NCBI RefSeq assembly: GCF_026625705.1
Contig: NZ_CP113059.1
Location: 1,674,001-1,738,000 of the forward strand
DNA from: Pedobacter sp. SL55
GTDB taxonomy: Bacteria > Bacteroidota > Bacteroidia > Sphingobacteriales > Sphingobacteriaceae
Direction: 5' to 3'
DNA: 64,000 nucleotides
Shown: positions 18,747-26,325 of the stretch, piece by piece
How the letters are laid out: each line of letters opens with the position of its first letter
Numbering within the stretch: position 1 is the first letter of the stretch
Notes under the pieces: generated by a model
The model's input: the letters and a program-made list of their open reading frames with translations, nothing else
Told to the model about the DNA's origin: nothing
Database searches by the model: none
Translations under genes and position numbers: made by a program

Positions 18747-18995
18747 CTTTTGTCTTGATACAAAAGAAACAATCTTGAGCTTTAGCGAAAGCATGAATAC
18801 CATTGAAAACAACTACAACTGATGAATAACATCAAGGCTGCATAAAATCTTCCTAAAAGCTGGAAGCCTTTAGCTAAATAAAAAGAACTCGCTGCGCTCA
18901 GACAGCTTTTTATTCTTAACGCTAAGGTTTCCGCTTTCTTAACGTTGATTTGATGAGGCCGGGATGGCGTTCTTGGGAATGGTGGTGCTGGAGTG
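18747..18995. repeat. R2 hairpin repeat unit, copy 4
   Basis: Loop CTTGAT at 18754-18759, complement ATCAAG at 18831, core, then end box GGCCGGGATGGCGTTCTTGG at ~18957. It is followed by the intact 69-aa gene instead of a fragment. Confidence 0.8.
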
Positions 18996-19001
18996 TAATT
19001 T

Positions 19002-19211
19002 ATGAAAAAAGTAAATGTTGAAATGGTTTCACCACCTTCGGGGAAAGGTTGGTGGCCAAAAGTTAAAAATGTGGTTAAAAAGGTTGGCGCTGTGGCGGCT
19101 ATCGTTGTGGCTTCGCCGCTGAAATTGCCTAAGGCTGTAAAGGGTGTTGCGCAATATCTTGCCTTACTGGCGGGGTTAGTGGAGGCTAGTAAAGACCAAA
19201 AGGATGAATAG
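19002..19211 (+). CDS. 69-aa small amphipathic/membrane-associated protein
   Basis: MKKVNVEMVSPPSGKGWW… followed by a basic stretch (PKVKNVVKKVG) and a hydrophobic helix (AVAAIVVASPLKLPKAVKGVAQYLALLAGLVEA), ending in a charged tail. This layout suggests a small protein that inserts in or lies on the membrane, as seen in holin-like or toxin-like peptides; that is inference only. The ATG and first ~15 codons are repeated three times upstream at the end of each R2 unit. Overlaps the next gene by eight bases (GATGAATAG). Confidence 0.7.
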   Translation: MKKVNVEMVSPPSGKGWWPKVKNVVKKVGAVAAIVVASPLKLPKAVKGVAQYLALLAGLVEASKDQKDE

Positions 19212-19368
19212 TATTAGGAGTGGAACGCTTGCTGGTGCTACATTGAGCATCTTGCATCTTTTGCCTTGGGATAAGTTGCTAGAGACGGTCTTTTTAGCCG
19301 CAGTTGGCGCTAGTGCCAGTTTTTTAGTGAGTAGGTTGTGGCATCGGTTTTTTAAGCCTAAGTCGTAA
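19204..19368 (+). CDS. 54-aa putative membrane protein
   Basis: Starts at the ATG inside the end of the 69-aa gene (ATG 19204, previous stop 19209-19211), so it is translationally coupled. It contains two hydrophobic stretches (GTLAGATLSILHLLPW and TVFLAAVGASASFLVSRLW) and a basic C-terminus RFFKPKS, compatible with a small holin-like membrane protein. A strong terminator follows at once. With the 250-aa and DUF5675 genes it makes a four-gene set resembling a reduced phage structural/lysis module. Confidence 0.68.
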   Translation: MNSIRSGTLAGATLSILHLLPWDKLLETVFLAAVGASASFLVSRLWHRFFKPKS

Positions 19369-19372
19369 TTTG

Positions 19373-19408
19373 AACGGGTATCGTGAGGAACGGTACCCGT
19401 TTTTTTTG
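19373..19408 (+). terminator. Intrinsic terminator
   Basis: Stem AACGGGTATCGT/ACGGTACCCGTT with GAGGA loop, followed by eight or nine T; ends the small-gene operon. Confidence 0.9.
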
Positions 19409-19420
19409 TTTTACTTTACT

Positions 19421-19680
19421 TTACTTTTGGCTTGAACCAAAAGTAACAAAAGTTCAAGGCTGCCGATATTTTGTCGCAAATCCACAAGCTGGGCTATTGA
19501 TGCGCAAGAAAAAGGAGCGTTAGCGTTGGTGCTGTATCTGGGTTGGTAGATCGCTCTGTTTTCTTGCTTGTAGGTGCAACCTCTAGCGTTAATGCGATGC
19601 CCCGCTTGGTCTTTAATCCAAAATCTCGAAGGCCGGGATTAGGTGCTTTGGAATGGAGGTGGTTTTTGAAAGGTGTTGTT
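19421..19680. repeat. R1-type hairpin repeat unit after the operon
   Basis: Hairpin TTACTTTTGG/CCAAAAGTAA with loop CTTGAA (19431-19436), complement TTCAAG at 19453, the R1 core (GCAAGAAAAAGGAGCG…CGCTCTGTTTTCTTGC) and a worn end box near 19633. Confidence 0.78.
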
Positions 19681-19707
19681 TTTTTACTTTGTTTTTAATT
19701 GATAGGA

Positions 19708-20575
19708 GGTATAAACTTTGTCTTGATAAAAAGTTTGACAAAAATCAAGGCTTGTATCTATTTTGGTAAAAATTCGTCGAACCACTCTCGAAAATAATTT
19801 AAGGTTTTACCCTGTACTTTGGCCACCACACAACTGAAAATTATTTTGTGTAATGCGATTTGAGTGGAACTACAGGTGGTTTCAACGATTTTCCCTCAAA
19901 ATATCTACTAGGCCAATCCGTGCTTGGCTAAGGTTGTACCATTGTTTGAGTGACAACCAGACCTAATACTTAATTTTTGTTTTACTTTTTTATTAGTTGG
20001 GACTTTAAACTTTGTCTTGATACAAAGTTTGACAAAAATCAAGGCTTGTATCTATTTTGGTAAAAATTCGTCGAACCACTCTCGAAAATAATTTAAGGTT
20101 TTACCCTGTACTTTGGCCACCACACGACTGAAAATTATTTTGTGTAATGCGATTTGAGTGGAACTACAGGTGGTTTCAACGATTTTTCCTCAAAATATCT
20201 ACTAGGCCAATCCGTGCTTGGCTAAGGTTGTACCATTGTTTGAGTGACAACCAGACCTAATACTTAATTTTTGTTTTACTTTTTTATTAGTTGGGACTTT
20301 AAACTTTGTCTTGATACAAAGTTTGACAAAAATCAAGGCTTGTATCTATTTTGGTAAAAATTCGTCGAACCACTCTCGAAAATAATTTAATGTTTTACCC
20401 TGTACTTTGGCCACCACACACTGAAAATTATTTTGTGTAATGCGGTTTGAGTGGAACTACAGGTGGTTTCAACGATTTTCCCTCAAAATATCTACTAGGC
20501 CAATCCGTGCTTGGCTAAAGTTGTACTTTTGTTTGAGTGACAACCAGACCTAATACTTGATTTTAATGCTTTTGC
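19708..20575. repeat. R3 array: three 294-bp tandem hairpin units
   Basis: Units start with AAACTTTGT/ACAAAGTTT (loop CTTGAT) at about 19713, 20007 and 20301; the first has lost part of the stem. Each has the complement ATCAAG, then a core with GTCGAACCAC/GTGGTTTCAAC, CCACTC/GAGTGG and AAAATAATTT/AAATTATTTT pairings. Units are >95% identical. No coding frame. The following ~250 bases to the gene at 20843 hold another worn end box (~20630) and a GATATC hairpin (~20742-20766). Confidence 0.85.
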
Positions 20576-20842
20576 CCTAGGTACAGGTGCTGAGATTTTG
20601 TCGCAAATTCACAAGCCAAAATCTCGAAGGCTGGGAGGAGTGATTGGGAATGGTAGTGGTTTTTCACTGTTGTGCGCTATATGACCTATTAAGTGTTAGC
20701 TGAAATGTATGGGTTATCTCTTGAGCAAACCTATGCCTTGAATGGATATCGTGATTAGTGATATCTGTTTTTACCTGTTTATTGGTATTTACCAAATACT
20801 TAAAGCTCAGTAAATTTGTTTTGAACCATTAAAACTCAAATC

Positions 20843-21403
20843 ATGAAAAGAATTTTATTTTTCCTTGTGATATCAGGAATGCTTGTAGGGGGTTCCCACG
20901 CTCAACAACAAAAAGATGATATTGAAACTTTTGAATTGAAAGAGATTGTATCTTTAATTAACAACAGTTTAGAAAAAGCTTCAAAGGAACTTGATGTTAG
21001 CATGCAGCCAAAGTTGCAATCTGCGGAGATTACGTTAAGCACCATTTACAATAAGACTGGCGGTGGCGGCTTTAAGATTATTGCTAAAGCTTCAAAAAAA
21101 TGGCAATTAGAAAGATCAACTACATTGACCTTTAGTTATGAAAAAAATAATAATAAAGGGTTGCTGACACTATCATTTGAAGTTCATTTAAAGGATGCGG
21201 TTGTGGCTGCTTCGCAACAATGGGCAGGTGCTAGCACTGGGGTTACAGGTCTATCTAAAAAAGAATTCTCGGTAGAGTTATCTTTTAGCCTAAAGAAATC
21301 GGGTTCGGGAGGCGTAGAATTTGAAGTTTGGGGAATTGGTATTGATGCATCAGTAGATGTAGATAAAACTGTGGCTCATAAAGTAAAGCTTACTTTCAAA
21401 TAA
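20843..21403 (+). CDS. Secreted trypco2-like domain protein
   Basis: 186 aa. Signal peptide MKRILFFLVISGMLVGGSHAQ. The rest resembles the trypsin-co-occurring domain 2 (trypco2): an amphipathic helix (LKEIVSLINNSLEKASKELD), a strand with AEITLSTIY, and the closing GGVEFEVWGIGIDAS…AHKVKLTFK, where that family ends in a G-V-x-F-x-V…H-V-L pattern. In other bacteria the domain is linked to predicted conflict/defence proteins and proteases. Here it is stand-alone and exported, which is unusual. The middle (residues ~70-140) is a longer beta-rich insert. Assignment is by motif recognition only. Confidence 0.72.
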   Translation: MKRILFFLVISGMLVGGSHAQQQKDDIETFELKEIVSLINNSLEKASKELDVSMQPKLQSAEITLSTIYNKTGGGGFKIIAKASKKWQLERSTTLTFSYEKNNNKGLLTLSFEVHLKDAVVAASQQWAGASTGVTGLSKKEFSVELSFSLKKSGSGGVEFEVWGIGIDASVDVDKTVAHKVKLTFK

Positions 21404-21554
21404 TTTTTAGATTAACAATGTGTACGGCAAAGGGTAGAGTGATGAACTGTACCTGTTTTTTACATTGCTTTTTTCATTAGAGGTAGGCGTTTTTAATTGT
21501 ATTGATATCTTCGATGGTTTTCAAGAACTCAGCTTTTCAGCTTCGGTTTAAGAA

Positions 21555-21640
21555 TGCTTCTCAGTTTGGCTTGAGCCAAAAGTGACAAAATCCCGATAAC
21601 TATCCTATCATTAAACGTTGTACTTTTTCTTGAATAAAGC
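21555..21640. repeat. Decayed fragment of the hairpin repeat
   Basis: TTTGGCTTGAGCCAAAAGTGACAAAA-type hairpin (loop CTTGAG) followed by CTTTTTCTTGAATAAAGCTG as in the unit at 15767; the complementary box is lost. Confidence 0.55.
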
Positions 21641-21739
21641 TGTTTGTTAAACAAAAGGAAGGTTGATTTGTTAAGGTAATGATGTTATATTCCAATAGCA
21701 AAACAGTAAAGCATTGGTTTGTAATAAGTTTAAATTATT

Positions 21740-21769
21740 TTTGTTAATAAAAAAATGTACGTACATTTG
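21740..21769 (+). promoter_or_regulatory. Bacteroidota-type promoter
   Basis: TTTG (21740-21743) and TACATTTG (21762-21769) with 18 bases between, matching the TTTG/TAnnTTTG promoter pattern. It faces rightward into a short segment with no gene on that strand. Confidence 0.55.
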
Positions 21770-21775
21770 CATTGC

Positions 21776-21842
21776 TCATTCTGCCATACTCGGAGAAAGG
21801 AGTTTCGAAGCCCGATACATCACGAAATGTACCGGGCTTTGC
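21776..21842 (+). ncRNA. Candidate small RNA with terminator stem
   Basis: A promoter 7 bases upstream and a strong stem AAGCCCGATACAT/ATGTACCGGGCTT (21808-21839) delimit a ~65-nt transcript. The same stem can serve as terminator for the minus-strand gene ending at 21846. No family recognised. Confidence 0.35.
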
Positions 21843-21845
21843 GGT

Positions 21846-22376
21846 TTAAAGTACATTACTTAGTTTTTTCTTTAGCTTGTTAAGAATTTGCTTTTTACCC
21901 CCTGGTTGGTTTAAATGATAAGCCGTAAGCAAATAATAATCCATGCCACTACGTTGTGGCTCTAGGATGATTACATATTCTTGCTCTACATCGTAAATAT
22001 AGGTTCTATTGATGCTTTTGCCGTTAACCCTGTCTTCGTAGCTAAATACTTCAATATTGCCCACTTTTCTCTCATCAATATGATGTTTGATCCAATGTAG
22101 TCTTTGTGAACGAGCCAATTCAAAACTTCTTGTACCAGTTTTTTTACCTTTATTATCAAGGTCATCAACAGTAGTTAAGTGCCTAAAAAGTAACTCCATA
22201 GCAGAAACTCCTTCTTCCTTTTTTAAAGGTCTAATTTGTTTGGCTCTAAATTTAAAGGATGTATTTTCCTCAATATTATTTTTAAAAACACCTAACAGTG
22301 AAAGTGTTCTCTGTTTCTCGTTTAGCTGTACAATTTCTAATAATGCAGGATATACTTTGATAAGATTTAAGGGCAT
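21846..22376 (-). CDS. BECR-fold (PBECR2-like) nuclease domain protein
   Basis: 176 aa. The C-terminal half has the layout of barnase/EndoU/colicin-E5/RelE-like (BECR) RNases of the phage-linked PBECR type: SQRLHWIKHHIDE, VEVFSYED-like strand, YIYDVEQEYVIILEPQRSGMDYYLLTAYHLNQPGGKKQI with conserved Tyr, Arg and a closing strand. The N-terminal ~80 residues are unassigned. Its start overlaps the end of the DUF3800 gene by 10 bases, so the two are coupled. A paired nuclease/RNase-H-like protein suggests a toxin or defence unit; activity is inferred. Confidence 0.72.
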   Translation of the reverse strand: MPLNLIKVYPALLEIVQLNEKQRTLSLLGVFKNNIEENTSFKFRAKQIRPLKKEEGVSAMELLFRHLTTVDDLDNKGKKTGTRSFELARSQRLHWIKHHIDERKVGNIEVFSYEDRVNGKSINRTYIYDVEQEYVIILEPQRSGMDYYLLTAYHLNQPGGKKQILNKLKKKLSNVL

Positions 22377-23056
22377 GCCGAATTATTTGAGATCAATAAA
22401 AAAAGATTAAATTTTGTTGAATCTTTAGTTGTGGAATGTGTAAGTGGAGATTTGCTATGCGCTTGAATCTTCTCGATGATCTTATTTTTTGCAATAACGG
22501 TGTTGTGCCCTCTCAAATGATAGCCAATAGCTCCCATAATTACGTCAGTAAGTTGCATTAATTCGCTTTCATGAGATTGTATGGTATGTAAGTTTCTTAC
22601 AGCAATAAAATTAAGGTTTAAGTATTTCTTTAGGCTGGCGGCTTTTTTGTAACTCTGCGTATCCTTAATATCAAGATATATATTGTAACTATGCTCTGGA
22701 AAAATTTTCTTATTTAATAGTTGATAATACATTTTGTCGTAAAAATCATTATGGCTCTGATTAAATTCAGCATGCTTCAATTTTGATTTATCTATAACAA
22801 TAGCTCTGAATTGCAAATCAGTAGCAAAAAAATATTCAATCAATTCACTATAAAAGGGGTATTGAGATTTTGAAAGACTGCTCCACTTAATTTCACCCTT
22901 AATGAAATGCTTCAGTTTAATTGCCCTGATATTATTGCTGTGTAATTTTACTTGATTGTAAGCGCAGCTGATGTAAGAAATGAGCATAAATGGAAAAGAA
23001 TCATTTTCCAAATGGCAGCTCTCATCACAGTAAAAATTATAAGTCTTGTTTGGCAT
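22367..23056 (-). CDS. DUF3800 domain protein (RNase H-like fold)
   Basis: 229 aa. The opening NFYCDESCH, the internal YNIYLDIKDTQSYKK and the C-terminal LMQLTDVIMGAIGYHLRG place it in DUF3800, predicted RNase H-fold proteins with acidic active-site residues (Asp11, Asp near 123, Asp near 171). Family members occur in defence and mobile-element settings. First gene of a coupled pair with the BECR-like protein. A worn GGCCGGGATGG-type box lies just upstream at ~23150. Confidence 0.85.
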   Translation of the reverse strand: MPNKTYNFYCDESCHLENDSFPFMLISYISCAYNQVKLHSNNIRAIKLKHFIKGEIKWSSLSKSQYPFYSELIEYFFATDLQFRAIVIDKSKLKHAEFNQSHNDFYDKMYYQLLNKKIFPEHSYNIYLDIKDTQSYKKAASLKKYLNLNFIAVRNLHTIQSHESELMQLTDVIMGAIGYHLRGHNTVIAKNKIIEKIQAHSKSPLTHSTTKDSTKFNLFLLISNNSACP

Positions 23057-23272
23057 ATTTACGAAGATAAAATTCTAATTATTATTTATTTGAACAATGA
23101 TTAGAATAAATTGAAATTCAATACTTGTAGTGCTCTTTGTAAAATCTCGAATGCTGGGATTTTGAACGGTAGTGGTTTAGGTTAGTGTTCTTAATCGATA
23201 TATTTTAGGATTAGGTTGGATGGTTGTTTTTCCGTAAAATATTTATCTTAGCCTTATCTAATTAATAGTGAC

Positions 23273-24235
23273 TTGCAAAACCCAACGCTCCAAAAATACG
23301 CCAAAGCCTTTGCCAAACTCAAACGAGGTGGCACCAAATACGGTGCGGCACCGCATAAACCTATCTTGCTGTTAAGCATCATTGAACTCATAGAAAAAGA
23401 CATCGTAACCGATAACCGAGTAGGGGTAGATGCCCAACTGGTAGGTACCTTTAAAGAGAACTGGCTCTTGCTGGTAACTACCGCACATCAAGAAGATTTT
23501 ACACAACCTTTCTATTACCTACAAAATGAAAAGATAGCAGGCCAAGGCTATTGGTTTTTACAGCCTATGCTGGGCTGCCAAATTAATGCCCATATCAAAT
23601 CGGTAAGTGTATTGGCTAGCGTTTGCGAATTTGGTTACTTGGCAACAGATTTATGGCTCTTGTTAAACGATGCGGTAAGCCGAAGCTATTTAAGGCAGGT
23701 ATTGCTTGATACCTATTTTGCAGCAACCAAAAATAACCTTCTCAATGCCAAACAGCAGGGACAAGGCTATTTGAACGACCAAACTTCCGATCTGCTCGAA
23801 GAACCCGAAGCAAAATACAAACACATCAGCAAATACACAGAAGAGGATGTTTTTGTGCGCAATGGCCTGTTTAAACGCCTAGTGCCCAAACTTTACCAGC
23901 AGCAGTGTAGCTTTACAGGTATGAGCTTAAGTAGCATGTACAAGCATAGTTTTATAGATGCCTGCCACATTGTACCTTTTAGCCGTACCCAAAACGATAG
24001 CGTTACCAACGGCATTGCGCTTTGCCCTAATATGCACCGTGCTTTTGACCGTGGCTTGCTCAGCATAGATGAAACCTACCGTATTTTAGTTTCCGAACAT
24101 TTAACGGAAGATAAAAAACATCCTTATGCGCTTAGTGCATTAAAGGGACGACCAATCCTATTGCCGCAACAACAAAACCACTACCCAGCGCAGGAAGCTT
24201 TGGCTTGGCATAGGAGTGAGGTGTTTAAAGGATAA
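23273..24235 (+). CDS. HNH endonuclease
   Basis: 320 aa beginning at a TTG (23273), as no ATG is found for more than 200 codons. The N-terminal ~170 residues are helical (KYGAAPHKPILLLSIIELIE), a specificity-type domain common to HNH restriction endonucleases. The C-terminal HNH_2 motif is CHIVPFSRTQNDSVTNGIALCPNMHRAFDRGLLSID with the metal-binding His, Asn and His residues. Likely a DNA-cutting restriction/defence enzyme. No methyltransferase partner is present, so it may target modified DNA or act as a stand-alone nuclease. Confidence 0.92.
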   Translation: MQNPTLQKYAKAFAKLKRGGTKYGAAPHKPILLLSIIELIEKDIVTDNRVGVDAQLVGTFKENWLLLVTTAHQEDFTQPFYYLQNEKIAGQGYWFLQPMLGCQINAHIKSVSVLASVCEFGYLATDLWLLLNDAVSRSYLRQVLLDTYFAATKNNLLNAKQQGQGYLNDQTSDLLEEPEAKYKHISKYTEEDVFVRNGLFKRLVPKLYQQQCSFTGMSLSSMYKHSFIDACHIVPFSRTQNDSVTNGIALCPNMHRAFDRGLLSIDETYRILVSEHLTEDKKHPYALSALKGRPILLPQQQNHYPAQEALAWHRSEVFKG

Positions 24236-24241
24236 ATCCAG

Positions 24242-24400
24242 ATGTTTAAAGTAATTAAATTAATATGGAAAGACCCCGTTTGGAGTAAACTGATCTCCGT
24301 TGGATTGTTGGCCATTATAGCATTGGTCTATAACTTTATATCAGGATTTTATAACTTTTGGGCGAAAGGAATTGAAAGTCTAAGCTTAGTAAATTACTAA
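24242..24400 (+). CDS. 52-aa single-pass membrane protein
   Basis: MFKVIKLIWKDPVWSKLIS followed by a hydrophobic helix GLLAIIALVYNFISGFYNF. It begins four bases after the HNH stop (TAA 24233-24235). The WKDPVWSKxIS motif is one I associate with the membrane-anchoring ends of larger Bacteroidota defence or signalling proteins; here it stands alone. Could be a partner of the HNH protein or a remnant of a larger gene. Confidence 0.55.
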   Translation: MFKVIKLIWKDPVWSKLISVGLLAIIALVYNFISGFYNFWAKGIESLSLVNY

Positions 24401-24470
24401 GTCCAGTAAACTTTAATCTACTTTTAATCGTTATTGAACTGAGCTAAATTATTATTAAATTTAAGTTTAT

Positions 24471-24478
24471 TACCTTTG
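24471..24478 (+). promoter_or_regulatory. -7 box of the sce7726 operon
   Basis: TACCTTTG, matching TAnnTTTG, ends five bases before the ATG at 24483, so the transcript would be leaderless or nearly so. No clear -33 box. Confidence 0.5.
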
Positions 24479-24482
24479 CTCT

Positions 24483-25367
24483 ATGCTTACTAAAGCAACG
24501 CAATCTTCCGCCAATCTCAATTCATTAGCCAAATTAATCTCTAATGCTGGCTTTAAACGTCTTATGCAAAATGATGAGCATAGGAAGTATGCTAGGCAAA
24601 TGAAATCCCTGCTTAGTAAGAATGGTGCTGCTATCAAAGATAAGTGTAGTATTAAAGACCTTATCCAGTTTTCTTACGATTACCTGTTGGCAAATTATAG
24701 ACATGAATATGTTTATAAGAGCGCATTGCTAAACACATTCATTCTAAAAGATCATTCGCTTTCCGATACCGTATTGCTAAACGAATTTAAAATTGGGAAT
24801 TCTAAAGCTGATACCATTTTAGTTAATGGTACTAATAAAGTTTTTGAAATTAAAACGGAATTGGATAGTCCAGCTAGATTAAAAAGCCAGTTAGATGACT
24901 ATTACAAAGGTTTTTCAGAGGTTTATTTGTTGGTTCATCACTCTCTAGTAGATAGATATATGGGGGTAGTAGATCCGCATGTAGGTATCATGGCATTTTC
25001 TCCATTAAATGAGATAGAAGTAGTTTATAGGGCAACTCCAGATAATTCAAAACTGGATTATGCCACTATGCTGAGATCTTTGCGTAAAGACGAATATTTA
25101 AGTGTGATTAAAAATTTAATAGGTTACGTGCCAACTGTCCAGCCTATCCGTTTATTTAACGAATGCCTTGAAATTGCCAAATCTTTTGACGCAGAAACAG
25201 TACAAGCTGAATTTTTGAAGGTAATTAAGTATCGCATAAATGATGAAACAAATTTAGTTACTACTAAGGCTAATTTGCCAGATTATATAAGACTAGCTTG
25301 CTATCATGCTAATTTAACTGAAAATGATTATCTTGCATTAACAAAAAGATTAAATAACCAAATCTAG
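24483..25367 (+). CDS. sce7726 family protein
   Basis: 294 aa. Contains a PD-(D/E)XK nuclease-like core: LNEFKIGNSKADTILVNGTNKVFEIKTELDSPARLKSQLDDYYKGFSEVYLLV, where the Asp and the ExK pair fit the catalytic pattern. The N-terminal helices and the C-terminal helical domain flank it. sce7726 is a named but uncharacterised family. It is followed after 8 bases by its usual neighbour sce7725 and then by a HEPN/RES protein, forming an operon. Probably a nuclease-like component of a defence or toxin system. Confidence 0.88.
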   Translation: MLTKATQSSANLNSLAKLISNAGFKRLMQNDEHRKYARQMKSLLSKNGAAIKDKCSIKDLIQFSYDYLLANYRHEYVYKSALLNTFILKDHSLSDTVLLNEFKIGNSKADTILVNGTNKVFEIKTELDSPARLKSQLDDYYKGFSEVYLLVHHSLVDRYMGVVDPHVGIMAFSPLNEIEVVYRATPDNSKLDYATMLRSLRKDEYLSVIKNLIGYVPTVQPIRLFNECLEIAKSFDAETVQAEFLKVIKYRINDETNLVTTKANLPDYIRLACYHANLTENDYLALTKRLNNQI

Positions 25368-25375
25368 TTAATGCC

Positions 25376-26317
25376 ATGTATCTACCCTATCTCAGGGGCA
25401 AACAGTTTGAACTCTTAGCGCTGCGAGAGCTTTCTTCGCTACCTATAGACCCATCAAAAATTTCGCCCATTATTGAACCCTTAAAAAAAGAACTAAAAAG
25501 TGTTGAAACTGCCATTAGGGCGTTACACCGCCAGCAGGTTAACGTGCAACTAATTGTTAGTCCAGAACACGGCGATCTAAAAAGGACTTTTCAACCAGTT
25601 GTTGATCTCATTAATCGTTTAATTGGCGTGGGCGTAGATAACATCACGCCAACCTTTTTAATTAATGGCGAGCGTGATTTTCAACTCTTTAATGCAGTTG
25701 CGAATGCCGAAGATTATGTAACCAGTGGTTATTCCTTGGTGCACCTTAACCAAGTACATAGCAGTACTGAACTGAAGCAGCTCGCTAATAGTACCAACTT
25801 AAAGTATAACCTTATCCATGTAAACCACCTAATTTCTATGCGAAGGGGTTTTACAAATGGTAACTTAGGTTTTATAGCCGACCCTTTTGTTAGGCAGAAG
25901 CGAAATGCGGACTATGAACATTATGATGATGAGTTTTTTTCCAACGATTATTTCTACTATACACAAGAGGGCTTTTCCGCATTTGCAGATTATTTAACCA
26001 TAGGCGCCGAATTTATAGAAGGCGGTATGCTACCTTATGCGGTGGTGATACACCTAACCTATAAAGATAGGGGAAGTGAAGATATTAGAATTAAACATTT
26101 CCTTTCTGATAACAATTTAGACGCAAGTGATACCGCAGGTAAATTTGGGGAAGCATTAGAAAAATTAATCGCCTTTGTAGATGCGGAAGGTATCAATACC
26201 ATAGCAGTACAGCACTTTAGAGATTATCATGCAAGAGGTGCTTTTCCTGGTTTAGGTGTAATTAAGAAATTATCAATTATGCACCACATAGAACTGGTGC
26301 AAAGTCTACTTCCTTAG
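25376..26317 (+). CDS. sce7725 family protein
   Basis: 313 aa beginning MYLPYLRGKQFELLALRELSSL, the typical sce7725 opening. It continues as an alternating alpha/beta protein (VNVQLIVSPEHGDLKR, DNITPTFLINGERD, YNLIHVNHL), suggestive of a TIM-barrel-like fold. No catalytic motif is obvious. Eight bases after sce7726 and eight before the HEPN/RES gene. Function unknown, but always part of this gene set, so it is likely a partner or sensor. Confidence 0.88.
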   Translation: MYLPYLRGKQFELLALRELSSLPIDPSKISPIIEPLKKELKSVETAIRALHRQQVNVQLIVSPEHGDLKRTFQPVVDLINRLIGVGVDNITPTFLINGERDFQLFNAVANAEDYVTSGYSLVHLNQVHSSTELKQLANSTNLKYNLIHVNHLISMRRGFTNGNLGFIADPFVRQKRNADYEHYDDEFFSNDYFYYTQEGFSAFADYLTIGAEFIEGGMLPYAVVIHLTYKDRGSEDIRIKHFLSDNNLDASDTAGKFGEALEKLIAFVDAEGINTIAVQHFRDYHARGAFPGLGVIKKLSIMHHIELVQSLLP

Positions 26318-26325
26318 TTTCTGCT

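Noticed and set aside
19708..20575. Regular 294-bp repeats as a CRISPR array
   Set aside because: Units are far longer than CRISPR repeats, the whole unit is conserved with no unique spacers, and no cas gene is present.
14814..20575. Integron cassette array (imperfect palindromes next to small genes)
   Set aside because: No integron integrase in the window and no RYYYAAC/GTTRRRY core sites at unit ends; only one real small operon lies among the units.
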